Positions 26,749-35,511 are shown, counted from the first letter of the stretch. The stretch is DNA of 64,000 bases from [Clostridium] innocuum (GCA_012317185.1 CP048838.1:4588001-4652000), one strand, 5' to 3'. The notes: generated by a model not told the origin, from the sequence alone. A program made the numbers and translations.

Positions 26749-26964
26749 CTATTTCTCCTTATCTTCTGATATAAATTCAAGAATATCATCTATCTTACAA
26801 TCCAAAGTACAACATATTTTTCCTAGTACATCTAATGAAACATTCTGATTTCGAGAAAGTCTCGCCATCGTATTTTGACTAATACCTGCCATCTTAGCAA
26901 ATTCCATTTTTCTAATTCCTCTATCAATCAATAATTTAAAAAATTTGTTGTAACATACCTTCAT
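26749..26964 (-). CDS. small XRE-family regulator of the restriction operon
   Basis: A 71-residue single-domain helix-turn-helix protein (YozG-like): MEFAKMAGISQNTMARLSR is the HTH, followed by a dimerisation helix ending LDCKIDDILEFI. It lies two bases before hsdM in the same operon. In position and size it resembles controller proteins that time restriction against methylation, though this class is also common as plain operon repressors. Confidence 0.8.
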   Translation of the reverse strand: MKVCYNKFFKLLIDRGIRKMEFAKMAGISQNTMARLSRNQNVSLDVLGKICCTLDCKIDDILEFISEDKEK

Positions 26965-27159
26965 AGATTATCCTCCATACTATTTATAATTATATATTTT
27001 ATTTGTAATCATTTATATAGTTTTCTTGCACTTTTAAAAGTTTTTTATTAATTTCGATAATATAATTGCTATTACTACACTTTAATTTAGTCAATTTTGA
27101 GGAAAATGACTAAATTGAATTTTAAAATGATTAAATTAAAAGAAGTAGGTTACCCTACT

Positions 27160-27504
27160 TCAATCTACTTCATTCCAAATAATTTCTTCTACACAACTCT
27201 TAATATTATTCATCTCTTGAACCCATCTCATTTGGTCTTGTTCCTTTAATTCTTCTGTTATGTTTCTAGATAATTTATATCGTTCAACAAGAGTTTCATA
27301 TCGCTGGTTTAACTCTTTATCCATACGAATCAATTCTTCATTCAGTTCGTCTTTTGCTCGTAAGGCTAAGTAATGAGCCGGATGTTTTTCTTTTAATATT
27401 CTTAGATATTCTCTTCCAAATCTTGATAAAGTTGGTAAAGGTCTTTCTTGTTTTAATGATGGAATTTCATAATCTCCTACTCTGTTATACTTGATTTCTT
27501 TCAT
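27160..27504 (-). CDS. TnpV-family transposon-encoded protein
   Basis: A 114-residue protein of the TnpV family, known from Tn4451-type mobilizable elements of clostridia. Visible features are LPTLSRFGREYLRILKEKHPAHYLAL and a charged helical C-terminus. The function in the family is not established. It begins 13 bp after the relaxase stop, on the same strand, so it is part of the mobilization operon. Confidence 0.7.
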   Translation of the reverse strand: MKEIKYNRVGDYEIPSLKQERPLPTLSRFGREYLRILKEKHPAHYLALRAKDELNEELIRMDKELNQRYETLVERYKLSRNITEELKEQDQMRWVQEMNNIKSCVEEIIWNEVD

Positions 27505-27516
27505 GATTTTTCCCTC

Positions 27517-28788
27517 CTATCTTGCATTTCTTTGTTTGATTTTCTTCTGTGCTATTCTTTCAATGTCTTTATCAAAGCTTCGATTTCTAATGTTCTCACA
27601 TGCTTTGATTTGAAGTCTTAGCTTTTTGATTTCTGGTGTAAATAACTTAGCTCTTGCTGACCACTCTTCTTTTTCATCCATCCTGCTTGCTCGTTGTCGT
27701 TGATAGTAACACCCTTGTCTTTGCTTTAATAAGTCATTGAGTTCACCTTGTTTTTGTTTTTGATAGCTATTTAATTGATCGATATCTTCTATTTTGTTCT
27801 TGGCAAGAATTTCGATTTCTCTAGAATATTGATCCATTTTCTTGAGCGCTTGTCTTGCTTCTTTAGATATATGCTGCTTTCTTGTAGGTAAGATATTGAT
27901 CGAAATAAGATAAGCAACATGAATTCCGGCAAGTTTTGGTAACTGTTTTCTTTTATAAAGTTGATAATATTCTTTGCATTGATAATAACTTTGTGTGTGT
28001 GCAACATTTTGTGGTAGGATCCATTTATCGGTTAATCTTTCTTCAATTTCATCAAGATGATATCTTTCTCCTAATGACTTTAGATATATCGATTCATTAC
28101 AATAAGGATGATAAACGACATCTTCTCCATCGATTCTATCGAACTCATATCCTTTCTTTTTCATATTATCCTTCAAATCCCTAATACAATTACTTTCCTT
28201 TACAAGAGCATTGATATCTTTTTTAATGTCATTCATATAGGTTTTCATGATATGATAATTCAACTTTTTTGAATCATAAGATGGACCTTCAATGATGGAT
28301 AATCCATATTCTTTGCATAGTTCATCGGATATATTCCTCATGTTCCAGTAATCTTTTTTGGTATTACAGAATCGTTTTCCATCAACGAATGAAGTTGAAT
28401 TTAATAAGATATGATTATGGATGTGGTCTTTATCTAGATGTGTGGTAATGACAACTTCGAAACGATTTCCAAACACTTTTTGTGCAAGCTTTACTCCAAT
28501 TTCATGTGCAACATTTGCATCAACCTCATCTATTTTAAATGACTGATAACCATGAAACGCTACAATTCTTTTATGATCATGGAATAATTTTTTGGTCATC
28601 TGCATCGATTTTAATGGATCAAATGCATCACAATTAAGACAAGTTACATACTGTTTTTGTTTAACTTTATTATCTTGGCTGATGTAATCCAAGAGCGTTT
28701 GCATCGTCTTTTTTTCATCTTCGACATACTTGATAACGTTATCCAAACGATCTCGGATAGCCCAAATTGACGTTACTGCTTTGATCAG
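27517..28788 (-). CDS. relaxase / mobilization nuclease (MobA/VirD2 type)
   Basis: A relaxase of the PF03432 family, about 423 residues. The metal-binding histidine triad is HLDKDHIHNH near residue 117. Conserved N-terminal sequence VTSIWAIRDRLDNVIKYVEDEKKT starts upstream of the first ATG, GTG or TTG-class codon used by default (TTG at 28746). An in-frame CTG at 28788 overlaps the mobC stop (CTGA) and is taken as the start, which would be an unusual initiation codon. It nicks oriT and leads strand transfer using another element's secretion system, as no type IV secretion genes are present. Confidence 0.8.
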   Translation of the reverse strand: MIKAVTSIWAIRDRLDNVIKYVEDEKKTMQTLLDYISQDNKVKQKQYVTCLNCDAFDPLKSMQMTKKLFHDHKRIVAFHGYQSFKIDEVDANVAHEIGVKLAQKVFGNRFEVVITTHLDKDHIHNHILLNSTSFVDGKRFCNTKKDYWNMRNISDELCKEYGLSIIEGPSYDSKKLNYHIMKTYMNDIKKDINALVKESNCIRDLKDNMKKKGYEFDRIDGEDVVYHPYCNESIYLKSLGERYHLDEIEERLTDKWILPQNVAHTQSYYQCKEYYQLYKRKQLPKLAGIHVAYLISINILPTRKQHISKEARQALKKMDQYSREIEILAKNKIEDIDQLNSYQKQKQGELNDLLKQRQGCYYQRQRASRMDEKEEWSARAKLFTPEIKKLRLQIKACENIRNRSFDKDIERIAQKKIKQRNAR

Positions 28789-29096
28789 CCCCTTACTTTT
28801 TCATCAAGATTTTTGATCATTTGTCGTAATTCTTTAATGGTTTCCATGATGGTTTTTAGCGATATGTCTTGCCTATTGTTCAATGCTCTAGCTATCTGAT
28901 TTAAGTTATTACCAATATGATTGAACTCATTTTTTAACTTATAATATTCTAGATCAGGCGGTACTTTTATCTCTTTTCCTAATATACAAGCCCTAGAAAA
29001 TGATTCTCTACTTAAGCTCGTTCTTTCTAATTTATTGTTTAAGATTTTAAATTCATCGTCATTAAATCGTATCTTTATTTCATGATTTCTTTTCAT
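28785..29096 (-). CDS. mobC: MobC-type relaxosome accessory protein
   Basis: A 103-residue protein: a ribbon-helix-helix N-terminus (KIRFNDDEFKIL) and the MobC signature GNNLNQIARALNN near residue 75. The start at 29096 follows GGAGG. It helps the relaxase bind oriT. It overlaps the relaxase start. Confidence 0.85.
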   Translation of the reverse strand: MKRNHEIKIRFNDDEFKILNNKLERTSLSRESFSRACILGKEIKVPPDLEYYKLKNEFNHIGNNLNQIARALNNRQDISLKTIMETIKELRQMIKNLDEKVRG

Positions 29097-29485
29097 ATGA
29101 ACCTCCAATCTTGCTGGTCGTACCAGCTTTTGATGTTGTATTTTGGGGACAAAATACGTTGCTTGCTAACACATAAAATCTAAAATTTAACTTATTTAAG
29201 AAGTGACGGTGTGACGGTCAAAAGATATTGTCCGACAATCGTCATATCGTCATGTTTTTTAAATCAAACTAGCAAAGCACCTTAGCAAAACTCTAAAATG
29301 CGTTCTGTTATTCTACTTAATTTATCGAATTATATTTAGCAAATCAGCAAAGCACCTTTAATATGCTAGTTCCTCTTTCAAAACAAAATTTTGTTAGTGT
29401 ACTGCGGATTGCTGTTTTGCTCACTTAATATCGATAATACATATCATTTTACAAAGCACGATACTAGTGCCTTGCTGCGTTTTGC
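29097..29485. other. gene-free region upstream of mobC, candidate oriT
   Basis: This 389-bp stretch lies between the end of the primase-helicase gene and mobC. It holds a repeated AGCAAAGCACCTT (29271 and 29346), short GTGACGG/GTGTGACGG repeats, and CGTCATATCGTCATG. These are the usual place and texture for an oriT, but I cannot identify the nick site. Confidence 0.4.
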
Positions 29486-31234
29486 TTATAGTAAAAAATA
29501 TATTGTATCTTGCTTATTACCTTCTCGATTGGAACCATCCTTTCTAAAGTCTATTAATTTTTCTTTTCTTAATTCTGTTTTGGCTCTATCTATCACGCTT
29601 GGGCTATACCCAACAGCCCTTAATATTTCTTCGATTTCTCGGCTAGTCTTTTCTCCTCCTTTTAAAACATTTAGAATATCTTCCTTAGCTAATGATTGTG
29701 ATGTCGCATTCCTTTGATTTCTTAATTTATCATTCTGAAAATCAATATCCTTTTTATCACTTACTCCTACAAATTCAATTGCTCCATTTCCTACTTTAAA
29801 CAGATATGTCTTTTGCAAAGGAGCATAATTATTTTTTTCATTTGATAAATATCTCACGTTATCATTTAATGTTCCTACAAAAAGGAAACTTCTTGAGATA
29901 TCCCATATATCTGCACTATCAGCTGCTCTTTCACGACCCGAAGCATTTGATTTTTTATTTGTATGCACCATGACAAGAAATGTTACTTCATATTTTCTAG
30001 CTAAGAATAATAGATGATTCATTGCTTCTCTCATTTGGTTTCTTGCAGACATATTCGTATGCTCTGGTAAAAAGCTTTGTAGAGGATCAAAGATAACGAT
30101 ATCCGGACGATTATCCACAATTACATTTTTCAAATATCTAGTATCAAAACGAACGTGTTGAAGCCTTTCATCATCAACATCGATTGTTCTTATCATTTTT
30201 ATATCACCGTGATTGTCCAATAACTTTTTCTTCAACACTGCATCAGTAGGATCTTCTCCAGAAAAATAGATAACTTTCATAGGTCTCCTTGATGTCTCGG
30301 TTTCAAAAAACAATGGGTCTCCTTTACTTAACTTGGCTGCAATATGAGCCCAAACAGAAGTCTTCCCAACTCCACCATCTCCTGCAAATATCGTTACTTG
30401 GTTTTTTGGTATCAAGTCATCGACCAACCATTCTAATTTTTTGATTTGTATCTCATCTACTGTTTTTAATCGTGTGCTAATTTCATCATCAGGATGATAA
30501 TCTTCACTCTTATCTCTCTTACTAAATTGTTTTTCAACGCTATTACATATGGTTTCAATTTCTTTGTCATCAAGGGGTGGAAAACATTTCGAAAGATTTT
30601 CAGCCCTAATAGCAGATTCGATAGCAGCATGGGACAATCCCTTACCTTTTAATGAAGTTGCCAATTTAAAAAGAGTGTCATTCCTAGTTCCTTCAACAAT
30701 CTTATCTTTTTCATAAATGTAAACTGTTCTCATTTTTGGCTTTTCATTTTCTATAAACTGATATACTGCTTCATTTGCCATAGCAATTGGGATGTCTTTT
30801 AATATCTCGTATTTCTTAACACCAAGATTGCTCCCAGCCCCCACAACATATCCATGTTCACCTCGGATATCAATTCCGCTATATAAACCAACCTTACATC
30901 CTACTTCCTTATCTACTCGATAATATAAATGGAATCCTTTATTTGGCGTTTTAACAGTAAATGTTTGTGGAAAATTATTTATATATGATTTGATTGCTTC
31001 TTCGCCGTTCTTATCGTTTTTATTATCTACATCGATTACAATCAATCCATTCCCTGTCCTTACTCCAATATTAAAGTCTTTATTACGATTCCACCAACTA
31101 TGGATTTTCTTTTCATCTTTACTAGCTTCTATCAACCAAGAGGTTACAACCTGTCCACTTTTAGTATTTTCTTGTAATGGAAATACTAATAAGCCTAAAC
31201 TAAGATATTTCTTTGCATAATCTAATTTATCCAC
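29486..31234 (-). CDS. PrimPol-helicase replication protein
   Basis: A 582-residue fusion. Residues 5-160 are a bifunctional primase/polymerase domain: GVRTGNGLIVIDVD with Asp68 and Asp70 as metal ligands, and KGFHLYYR. A PriCT-like helical segment follows (LPPLDDKEIETICNSV near 215-235). Residues 260-480 are a RepA-like RecA-fold ATPase with Walker A GDGGVGKTS and Walker B VIFDPLQSF. It probably starts replication of the excised element at its own origin. Its start lies about 10 bp after the stop of the small basic protein at 31246. Confidence 0.85.
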   Translation of the reverse strand: MDKLDYAKKYLSLGLLVFPLQENTKSGQVVTSWLIEASKDEKKIHSWWNRNKDFNIGVRTGNGLIVIDVDNKNDKNGEEAIKSYINNFPQTFTVKTPNKGFHLYYRVDKEVGCKVGLYSGIDIRGEHGYVVGAGSNLGVKKYEILKDIPIAMANEAVYQFIENEKPKMRTVYIYEKDKIVEGTRNDTLFKLATSLKGKGLSHAAIESAIRAENLSKCFPPLDDKEIETICNSVEKQFSKRDKSEDYHPDDEISTRLKTVDEIQIKKLEWLVDDLIPKNQVTIFAGDGGVGKTSVWAHIAAKLSKGDPLFFETETSRRPMKVIYFSGEDPTDAVLKKKLLDNHGDIKMIRTIDVDDERLQHVRFDTRYLKNVIVDNRPDIVIFDPLQSFLPEHTNMSARNQMREAMNHLLFLARKYEVTFLVMVHTNKKSNASGRERAADSADIWDISRSFLFVGTLNDNVRYLSNEKNNYAPLQKTYLFKVGNGAIEFVGVSDKKDIDFQNDKLRNQRNATSQSLAKEDILNVLKGGEKTSREIEEILRAVGYSPSVIDRAKTELRKEKLIDFRKDGSNREGNKQDTIYFLL

Positions 31235-31245
31235 TCATGTCACCT

Positions 31246-31623
31246 CTAAAAGATTTCGACATCTATAAATGGATCATCCAATTCCGGGAAATCGTCTTCA
31301 TCTTTGTGACCTTCTACTACAGGAAAATATGGTTTTAGCTCTTTCATCAAAGCAATACATTCTTCTAAAACATCATTAATCTCTTCATCACGTTTCAATG
31401 AACATATTTTTTCATACAATCTTTTAAATTCTAAACTTAGACGATCACTTTCAAATTTTCCACCCTTCATCGTTATTTCTTGTCCAAGAAAGGTCTTGAT
31501 AAAGTATTTCCCTCTTGGTAATCCACTTATAGCAATTCTTTCATTTATTTGTTTAGCCTCATTTGAACTAACTCGAAACACCAATGTTATTGGTCTTTTT
31601 CTGTTTTTGTTTAATCCTGGCAT
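31246..31623 (-). CDS. small basic protein, ribbon-helix-helix-like, MobC-related
   Basis: A 125-residue protein with a basic N-terminus (NKNRKRPITLVFRVSSNEAKQI) reading like a ribbon-helix-helix strand and helix, and an acidic C-terminus. The start at 31623 has AAGGAG, which overlaps the integrase stop codon. Similar proteins sit between integrase and replication genes in mobilizable elements and are annotated as mobilization proteins. Function inferred from context. Confidence 0.55.
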   Translation of the reverse strand: MPGLNKNRKRPITLVFRVSSNEAKQINERIAISGLPRGKYFIKTFLGQEITMKGGKFESDRLSLEFKRLYEKICSLKRDEEINDVLEECIALMKELKPYFPVVEGHKDEDDFPELDDPFIDVEIF

Positions 31624-31624
31624 T

Positions 31625-32692
31625 CTATTGCTCCTTTCCAAATCGTTCATTAAGCTTATCAGCAATCATTTGTTGTTTATTAGGATATAAATGTCCATAC
31701 ACCTGTAATGTTGTCTGTATCTTTTCATGACCTAGTCGATTTGATACCGCTAAAATCGGAAATCCCATCTCAATTAATAAGGCTGCATGAGAATGACGAA
31801 GATCATGAATCCTAATTCTTTCTAAACCTGCTTCTTTAGCTCCTCTTCTCATTTCCTTTTCTAAGAAAGACTTAGTCACACGAAATACACGTTCGTTAGG
31901 ATCTGGGGAATATAATATATCTAAATATTCTCTTAGATCTTCAACCAAAAAGTCAGGAATTGTTATATTTCTCTTGCTTTTAGGTGTTTTAGGATCAGTA
32001 ATGACATCTCTACCACCTATTCGCTGATAAGATTTATTTATAGAAATATACTTTTGATTCAAATGAAGATCAGAGGGAGTTAAAGCTAATAACTCCCCTA
32101 ATCTCATACCGGTCCAATAAAAAACTTTAAAGATGATGTAAGATGTTGGCTTATTCATAATTTTTTCTAAGAATCGAACAAACTCATCTTTCGTCCAAAA
32201 CTTCATCTCTTCAGAGTAACTTTTTCCCATTCCTCCAGCTTTTTTAACTGGATTTTCACTTATTCCATATAGCTGAACTGCAAAATTGAAGATAGCACTT
32301 AATTGGTTATTGATAGTTTTCAAATACGTATCCTTATATCCTTTTGCTATCATGTCGTTTTGCCAAGATCTAACTTTTGCCGGAGTAATTTCACTCACTT
32401 TAAATTTCGCAAAATAAGGAAGGATTTTTAGATTAATAATATAATTTTTTGTACGGACCGTATTTTCCTTTAGTCGACCTTTCATGTCGTCCATATAAAT
32501 GTCGATGAAGTCAGAAAATAACATATTAAAATCTTTTTCTTGTTTCTTAATAAAATCATAAGCTGCTCTTTCTGCTTCTTTTTTTGTATCAAATCCTCTA
32601 CGTGTGGTTTTCTTATTGTTTCCAAAAGAATCTTTGTATCGAATTTGAATATCCCATTTGTTAGTTATTGGATTTTTCTTCGCTGTTGCCAT
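31625..32692 (-). CDS. int: tyrosine recombinase integrase
   Basis: A 355-residue phage-type integrase. Domains: arm-binding N-terminus (2-50), SAM-like core-binding (55-150), catalytic (165-350). Catalytic residues: Arg197 (TGMRLGE), His296-x-x-Arg299 (HDLRH), His322 (LGHEK) and Tyr332 (QVYGHLYP). The start at 32692 is preferred to the ATG three codons upstream because GGAGG is nine bases from it and touches the other. It should integrate and excise the 18.7-34.8 kb element, or the whole AT-rich region. It overlaps the excisionase operon end. Confidence 0.93.
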   Translation of the reverse strand: MATAKKNPITNKWDIQIRYKDSFGNNKKTTRRGFDTKKEAERAAYDFIKKQEKDFNMLFSDFIDIYMDDMKGRLKENTVRTKNYIINLKILPYFAKFKVSEITPAKVRSWQNDMIAKGYKDTYLKTINNQLSAIFNFAVQLYGISENPVKKAGGMGKSYSEEMKFWTKDEFVRFLEKIMNKPTSYIIFKVFYWTGMRLGELLALTPSDLHLNQKYISINKSYQRIGGRDVITDPKTPKSKRNITIPDFLVEDLREYLDILYSPDPNERVFRVTKSFLEKEMRRGAKEAGLERIRIHDLRHSHAALLIEMGFPILAVSNRLGHEKIQTTLQVYGHLYPNKQQMIADKLNERFGKEQ

Positions 32693-32693
32693 T

Positions 32694-32897
32694 TCACTCA
32701 TCCTCCTTATTCACTTTCGACTCACTGAAATAAAGAATATCATTTAAATATTCATAAGGAATTCTTCCTCTAATAGTAAGCTTGTTCATTTTTTCTAGTT
32801 TTTCATTCGCTTCATGAATGATTTTGTATGCCTTACTAATAGATACATCTAACATCTCAGCTACATCACTTGCTCTTAATAAAATTTTCTTTGCCAT
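32694..32897 (-). CDS. xis: excisionase-like helix-turn-helix protein
   Basis: A 67-residue winged-helix protein of the excisionase type: LLRASDVAEMLDVSISKAYKIIHEAN is the MerR-like helix-turn-helix, RGRIPYEYL the wing. It ends two bases before the integrase start and shares its transcript. It biases recombination towards excision in related elements. Confidence 0.82.
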   Translation of the reverse strand: MAKKILLRASDVAEMLDVSISKAYKIIHEANEKLEKMNKLTIRGRIPYEYLNDILYFSESKVNKEDE

Positions 32898-33130
32898 TAA
32901 TAATCACCTCGCTTTCTTATGTATTGATTCATATTTGGGTCATGTATAAGATTATCTTTTTATATATTTATATGAAAATCTTATATTTTAGATTGTAAAG
33001 AGTTCTATCGGAATTGTCAATAATTATTTATTATATTTATATGATTTGATTATATTTTATATATGCGTTCTTATTTTTATATGAAATTATGATATAATAT
33101 TAAAAAATACTTAATAAGGTGGAAGACAAT

Positions 33131-33763
33131 ATGAGTTTTGGAAATAGATTACAGCAACTAAGAAAAGATATGAATATGACACAAAAGGAGTTTGCGGATT
33201 TATTAGATATACCTCAGCCTTCAGTATCAGCCTATGAAAACAACAAAAATACGCCTAACCAAGATATCCTTGTTACCATTGCAAAAAGATGCAATGTTTC
33301 TTTAGATTGGTTATGCGAAATATCAAACAATAAAAAATCAATCACATCCATGGATGATGTAATCGACTTTATATTTGAATTACTAGAAGCTAATGAACTT
33401 GGAATTGAAATTGAAGTAAATAGACGCCCATACAATGATATAGAGACCGAAGATGATCGTTACTGCGCACAGTTAACAGTTTACGGGAATGATTCTCATT
33501 CCGAAAACGCCACACTAGTTGAAGCCATTAACGAAATCAATCAAGCCTACAACAAGCATAAAAACTATTTAATGGATGATTTGTACTATCAAAAACAAAA
33601 AGAGCTTATTAAAGAAAAATATCAAGCTATTTTAACGAAAGAAAAGCTTCCTGAATTATCTTTAGAAGAACAATCCAAGAAGCAATTGGAATATTTGCAA
33701 AATGTCATGAAACATAATCAAGAAAAAATTGAATCATCAAGAAAAAAACGAGAAGAAAAATAA
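33131..33763 (+). CDS. XRE-family element repressor
   Basis: A 210-residue regulator. The helix-turn-helix is at 5-60 (MTQKEFADLLDIPQPSVSAYENN). The rest is acidic then strongly charged and helical, without the S24 peptidase domain of SOS-cleaved repressors. The ATG at 33131 has AAGGTGG eight bases upstream. It is divergent from xis-int across 233 bp, the usual place of an element's master repressor. Confidence 0.8.
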   Translation: MSFGNRLQQLRKDMNMTQKEFADLLDIPQPSVSAYENNKNTPNQDILVTIAKRCNVSLDWLCEISNNKKSITSMDDVIDFIFELLEANELGIEIEVNRRPYNDIETEDDRYCAQLTVYGNDSHSENATLVEAINEINQAYNKHKNYLMDDLYYQKQKELIKEKYQAILTKEKLPELSLEEQSKKQLEYLQNVMKHNQEKIESSRKKREEK

Positions 33764-33783
33764 CAAAATATAGGAGAAATACA

Positions 33784-34746
33784 ATGGCTGACCTTAACAA
33801 ACTTTTTAAAGATTCTTTATCGAAAGTAGGCGAATTAACAAAAAACGTCGATCTAAATGAATTAGCTTCCAAATCAAACGAATTAGTTAAAAATACAACA
33901 AAAGCTATTGCAGATACCACGGGAAGTGTAATAAATACTTCTGTATCAAAAACACAAGAGCTAGCAAGCTTAGCTTCAGATAAAGTTTCAGAAATCGAGA
34001 TTACTCCACAAGATATATTGGTACGTGCTTTACATGTTCCAGGAGTCAAAATTGAAAGAAGCGAATTTTTATTTAAGGAGTTAATCAAATATTATCCAGA
34101 AGAACAAGTTTTAAAAGCTATTTCTTCAAATCCTGCATCCATGGGCATACCAAGAGAAAAAATTAACGAAATAGCTGATCAAGTTATAGAGTACGAAACA
34201 AATAAAGTTTCTGCTATCTCTTTTGCAGCAGGAATGCCTGGTGGATTTGCAATGGCTGCAACAATACCTGCAGATGTCGCTCAATACTTTGGATTTCTTT
34301 TACGCGTAATGCAAAAATTAGCTTATTTATATGGATTTCAAGAATTTGAATTGAGCGAAAATAGCATCAGTGACGAAACAATGAATCAATTACTAATTTT
34401 TCTAGGAGTTATGTTTGGTGTTAATGGAGCAAATCAAGGTGTCAAAATCATTGCTGAAACTGCAGGAAATAAAATGTCAAAAACTTTAGCACAAAAAGCT
34501 TTGACTAAGACAACTTTGTATCCGATTGTAAAAAAAGTAGCGACAACACTTGGATTTAAAATGACAAAAGATGTATTTGCTAAGAGTGTATCCAAAGTAG
34601 TTCCTGTTGTGGGTGGTGCGGTTAGTGGAGGATTAACATATCTTACCTTCAAACCTTGCGCAATTAAGTTAAAAGATAATTTCAAATCATTAAATCTATC
34701 AGATCCTGAATTTTATAATTCTCTAACATTAAAGTTAGAAAATTAA
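33784..34746 (+). CDS. EcsC-like membrane-associated protein
   Basis: A 320-residue protein. An amphipathic Asn/Lys-rich N-terminus (1-75) is followed by a region with two weakly hydrophobic segments, around AAGMPGGFAMAATIPADVAQYFGFLL and VVPVVGGAVSGGLTYL. The IPADVAQYFG..LAYLYGF pattern recalls the EcsC family, whose function is unknown; the match is by eye. It is 20 bp downstream of the repressor and probably co-transcribed. Such a gene next to a repressor at the element end may be an accessory or stability factor (inference). Confidence 0.55.
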   Translation: MADLNKLFKDSLSKVGELTKNVDLNELASKSNELVKNTTKAIADTTGSVINTSVSKTQELASLASDKVSEIEITPQDILVRALHVPGVKIERSEFLFKELIKYYPEEQVLKAISSNPASMGIPREKINEIADQVIEYETNKVSAISFAAGMPGGFAMAATIPADVAQYFGFLLRVMQKLAYLYGFQEFELSENSISDETMNQLLIFLGVMFGVNGANQGVKIIAETAGNKMSKTLAQKALTKTTLYPIVKKVATTLGFKMTKDVFAKSVSKVVPVVGGAVSGGLTYLTFKPCAIKLKDNFKSLNLSDPEFYNSLTLKLEN

Positions 34747-34819
34747 AGCTAAAATAAATTATAAAAGTATAAAAAAACATATCCTACATTACTCTTTACA
34801 GTAGTACACACAGATAAGT

Positions 34820-34884
34820 TGTACTCAAAATGTACCCAATGGTATCAACAAACACAAAAAAAGCCTTTATTTAAAGGCTTTTTT
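34820..34884. repeat. GTACTCA-type site plus terminator, right copy
   Basis: TGTACTCAAAATGTACCC (34820-34837) followed by a rho-independent hairpin with stem AAAGCCTTTA / TAAAGGCTTT and six T (34856-34884). It repeats the site-then-hairpin order of 18669-18732. It ends the repressor/EcsC-like transcript and marks the right end of the AT-rich region. Confidence 0.6.
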
Positions 34885-34912
34885 GCTATTTGTATACTAT
34901 TCACTCTCAGTG

Positions 34913-35200
34913 GTATACAAAGGAGAAGTGGCAGGGATCAGAGTCGTAATCTGTGAAGAAGCAATACAATCGAAGGCTAGTTCCATTGACGAGGATTAAA
35001 TACCAGTCTATGGAAACGATGTAGCGCATACCTTCACAGGGAAAAGAATCAAGCGAGGATTGTATAGAAGCAAAAATGGCATTCTAATGAATGCCGATAT
35101 CAATGGAGCAAGCAATATCATACGAAAAGTATATCCATGTATGCCAAAGCGAGAGCGATGGAGTAGAGGTACAGTGAACGTACCAGTTACGTGTATTTGA
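34913..35200 (+). pseudogene. tnpB: 3' fragment of an IS200/IS605-family tnpB
   Basis: The frame from about 34913 to TGA at 35198 encodes the C-terminus of TnpB: a SKASSIDED zinc-knuckle-region segment, FTGKRIKRGLYRSKNGILMNADINGASNIIRK, the most conserved part of the protein including the last catalytic Asp. An in-frame TAA at 34997 interrupts it and the first three quarters are gone. TnpB is an RNA-guided nuclease, but this copy cannot be active. The break lies only about 30 bp beyond the element's right-end terminator, so integration or a nearby deletion removed the rest. Confidence 0.85.
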
Positions 35201-35285
35201 ACACGAACAAAACGTTTTGATGAATGTGCAGGCATTCATTGGAAGCCGCCTGCTCTTTAGCTGGCGGTAGTTCACAGCAATCTTG
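35201..35285 (+). ncRNA. omega-RNA-like right end of the tnpB element
   Basis: Directly after the tnpB stop come a GAATGTGCAGGCATTC hairpin and a GCCGCCTGC..GCTGGCGG hairpin ending GGTAGTTCAC, the usual right-end structure of IS605/IS1341 elements that forms the scaffold of the TnpB guide RNA. The bases after GTTCAC (35279 on) would be the guide. It is a remnant; expression is not shown. Confidence 0.6.
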
Positions 35286-35482
35286 GTACAAGCGCTCATG
35301 TGATGGCAGCTAGTGTTGAGGGCTTTGCTAAGGAAGATATTCTAGTACAAAGAAATATATCCTGAGATTATTGCAGCTACTGTAATTGCATGGAGATGAA
35401 ATATCTCCTACTCACAGCCTGAACATAAGGTGATAAAGGAAATGAATGCCTTTTAGGCATGCATATATATGCAGTATAGGTA
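35286..35482. other. gene-free stretch with possible remnant
   Basis: No complete gene. A plus-strand frame at about 35289-35367 (GTSAHVMAASVEGFAKEDIL, then a stop) could be the tail of a lost gene. Confidence 0.3.
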
Positions 35483-35511
35483 TTGGACATGATATAGTAA
35501 TAAATTATAGA
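35483..35511 (+). promoter_or_regulatory. promoter of the flavodoxin gene
   Basis: TTGGAC (35483-35488), 17-bp spacer, TATAGA (35506-35511), 58 bp before the start codon at 35569. Confidence 0.6.

Noticed and set aside
27936..28184. Plus-strand frame inside the relaxase gene
   Set aside because: Antisense shadow of a well-supported gene.
29097..29485. CRISPR-like look of repeated AGCAAAGCACC
   Set aside because: Only two copies, not evenly spaced, no spacer pattern and no cas genes in the window.
35008..35299. Minus-strand frames opposite the tnpB remnant
   Set aside because: The plus strand carries the conserved TnpB sequence; these are shadows.
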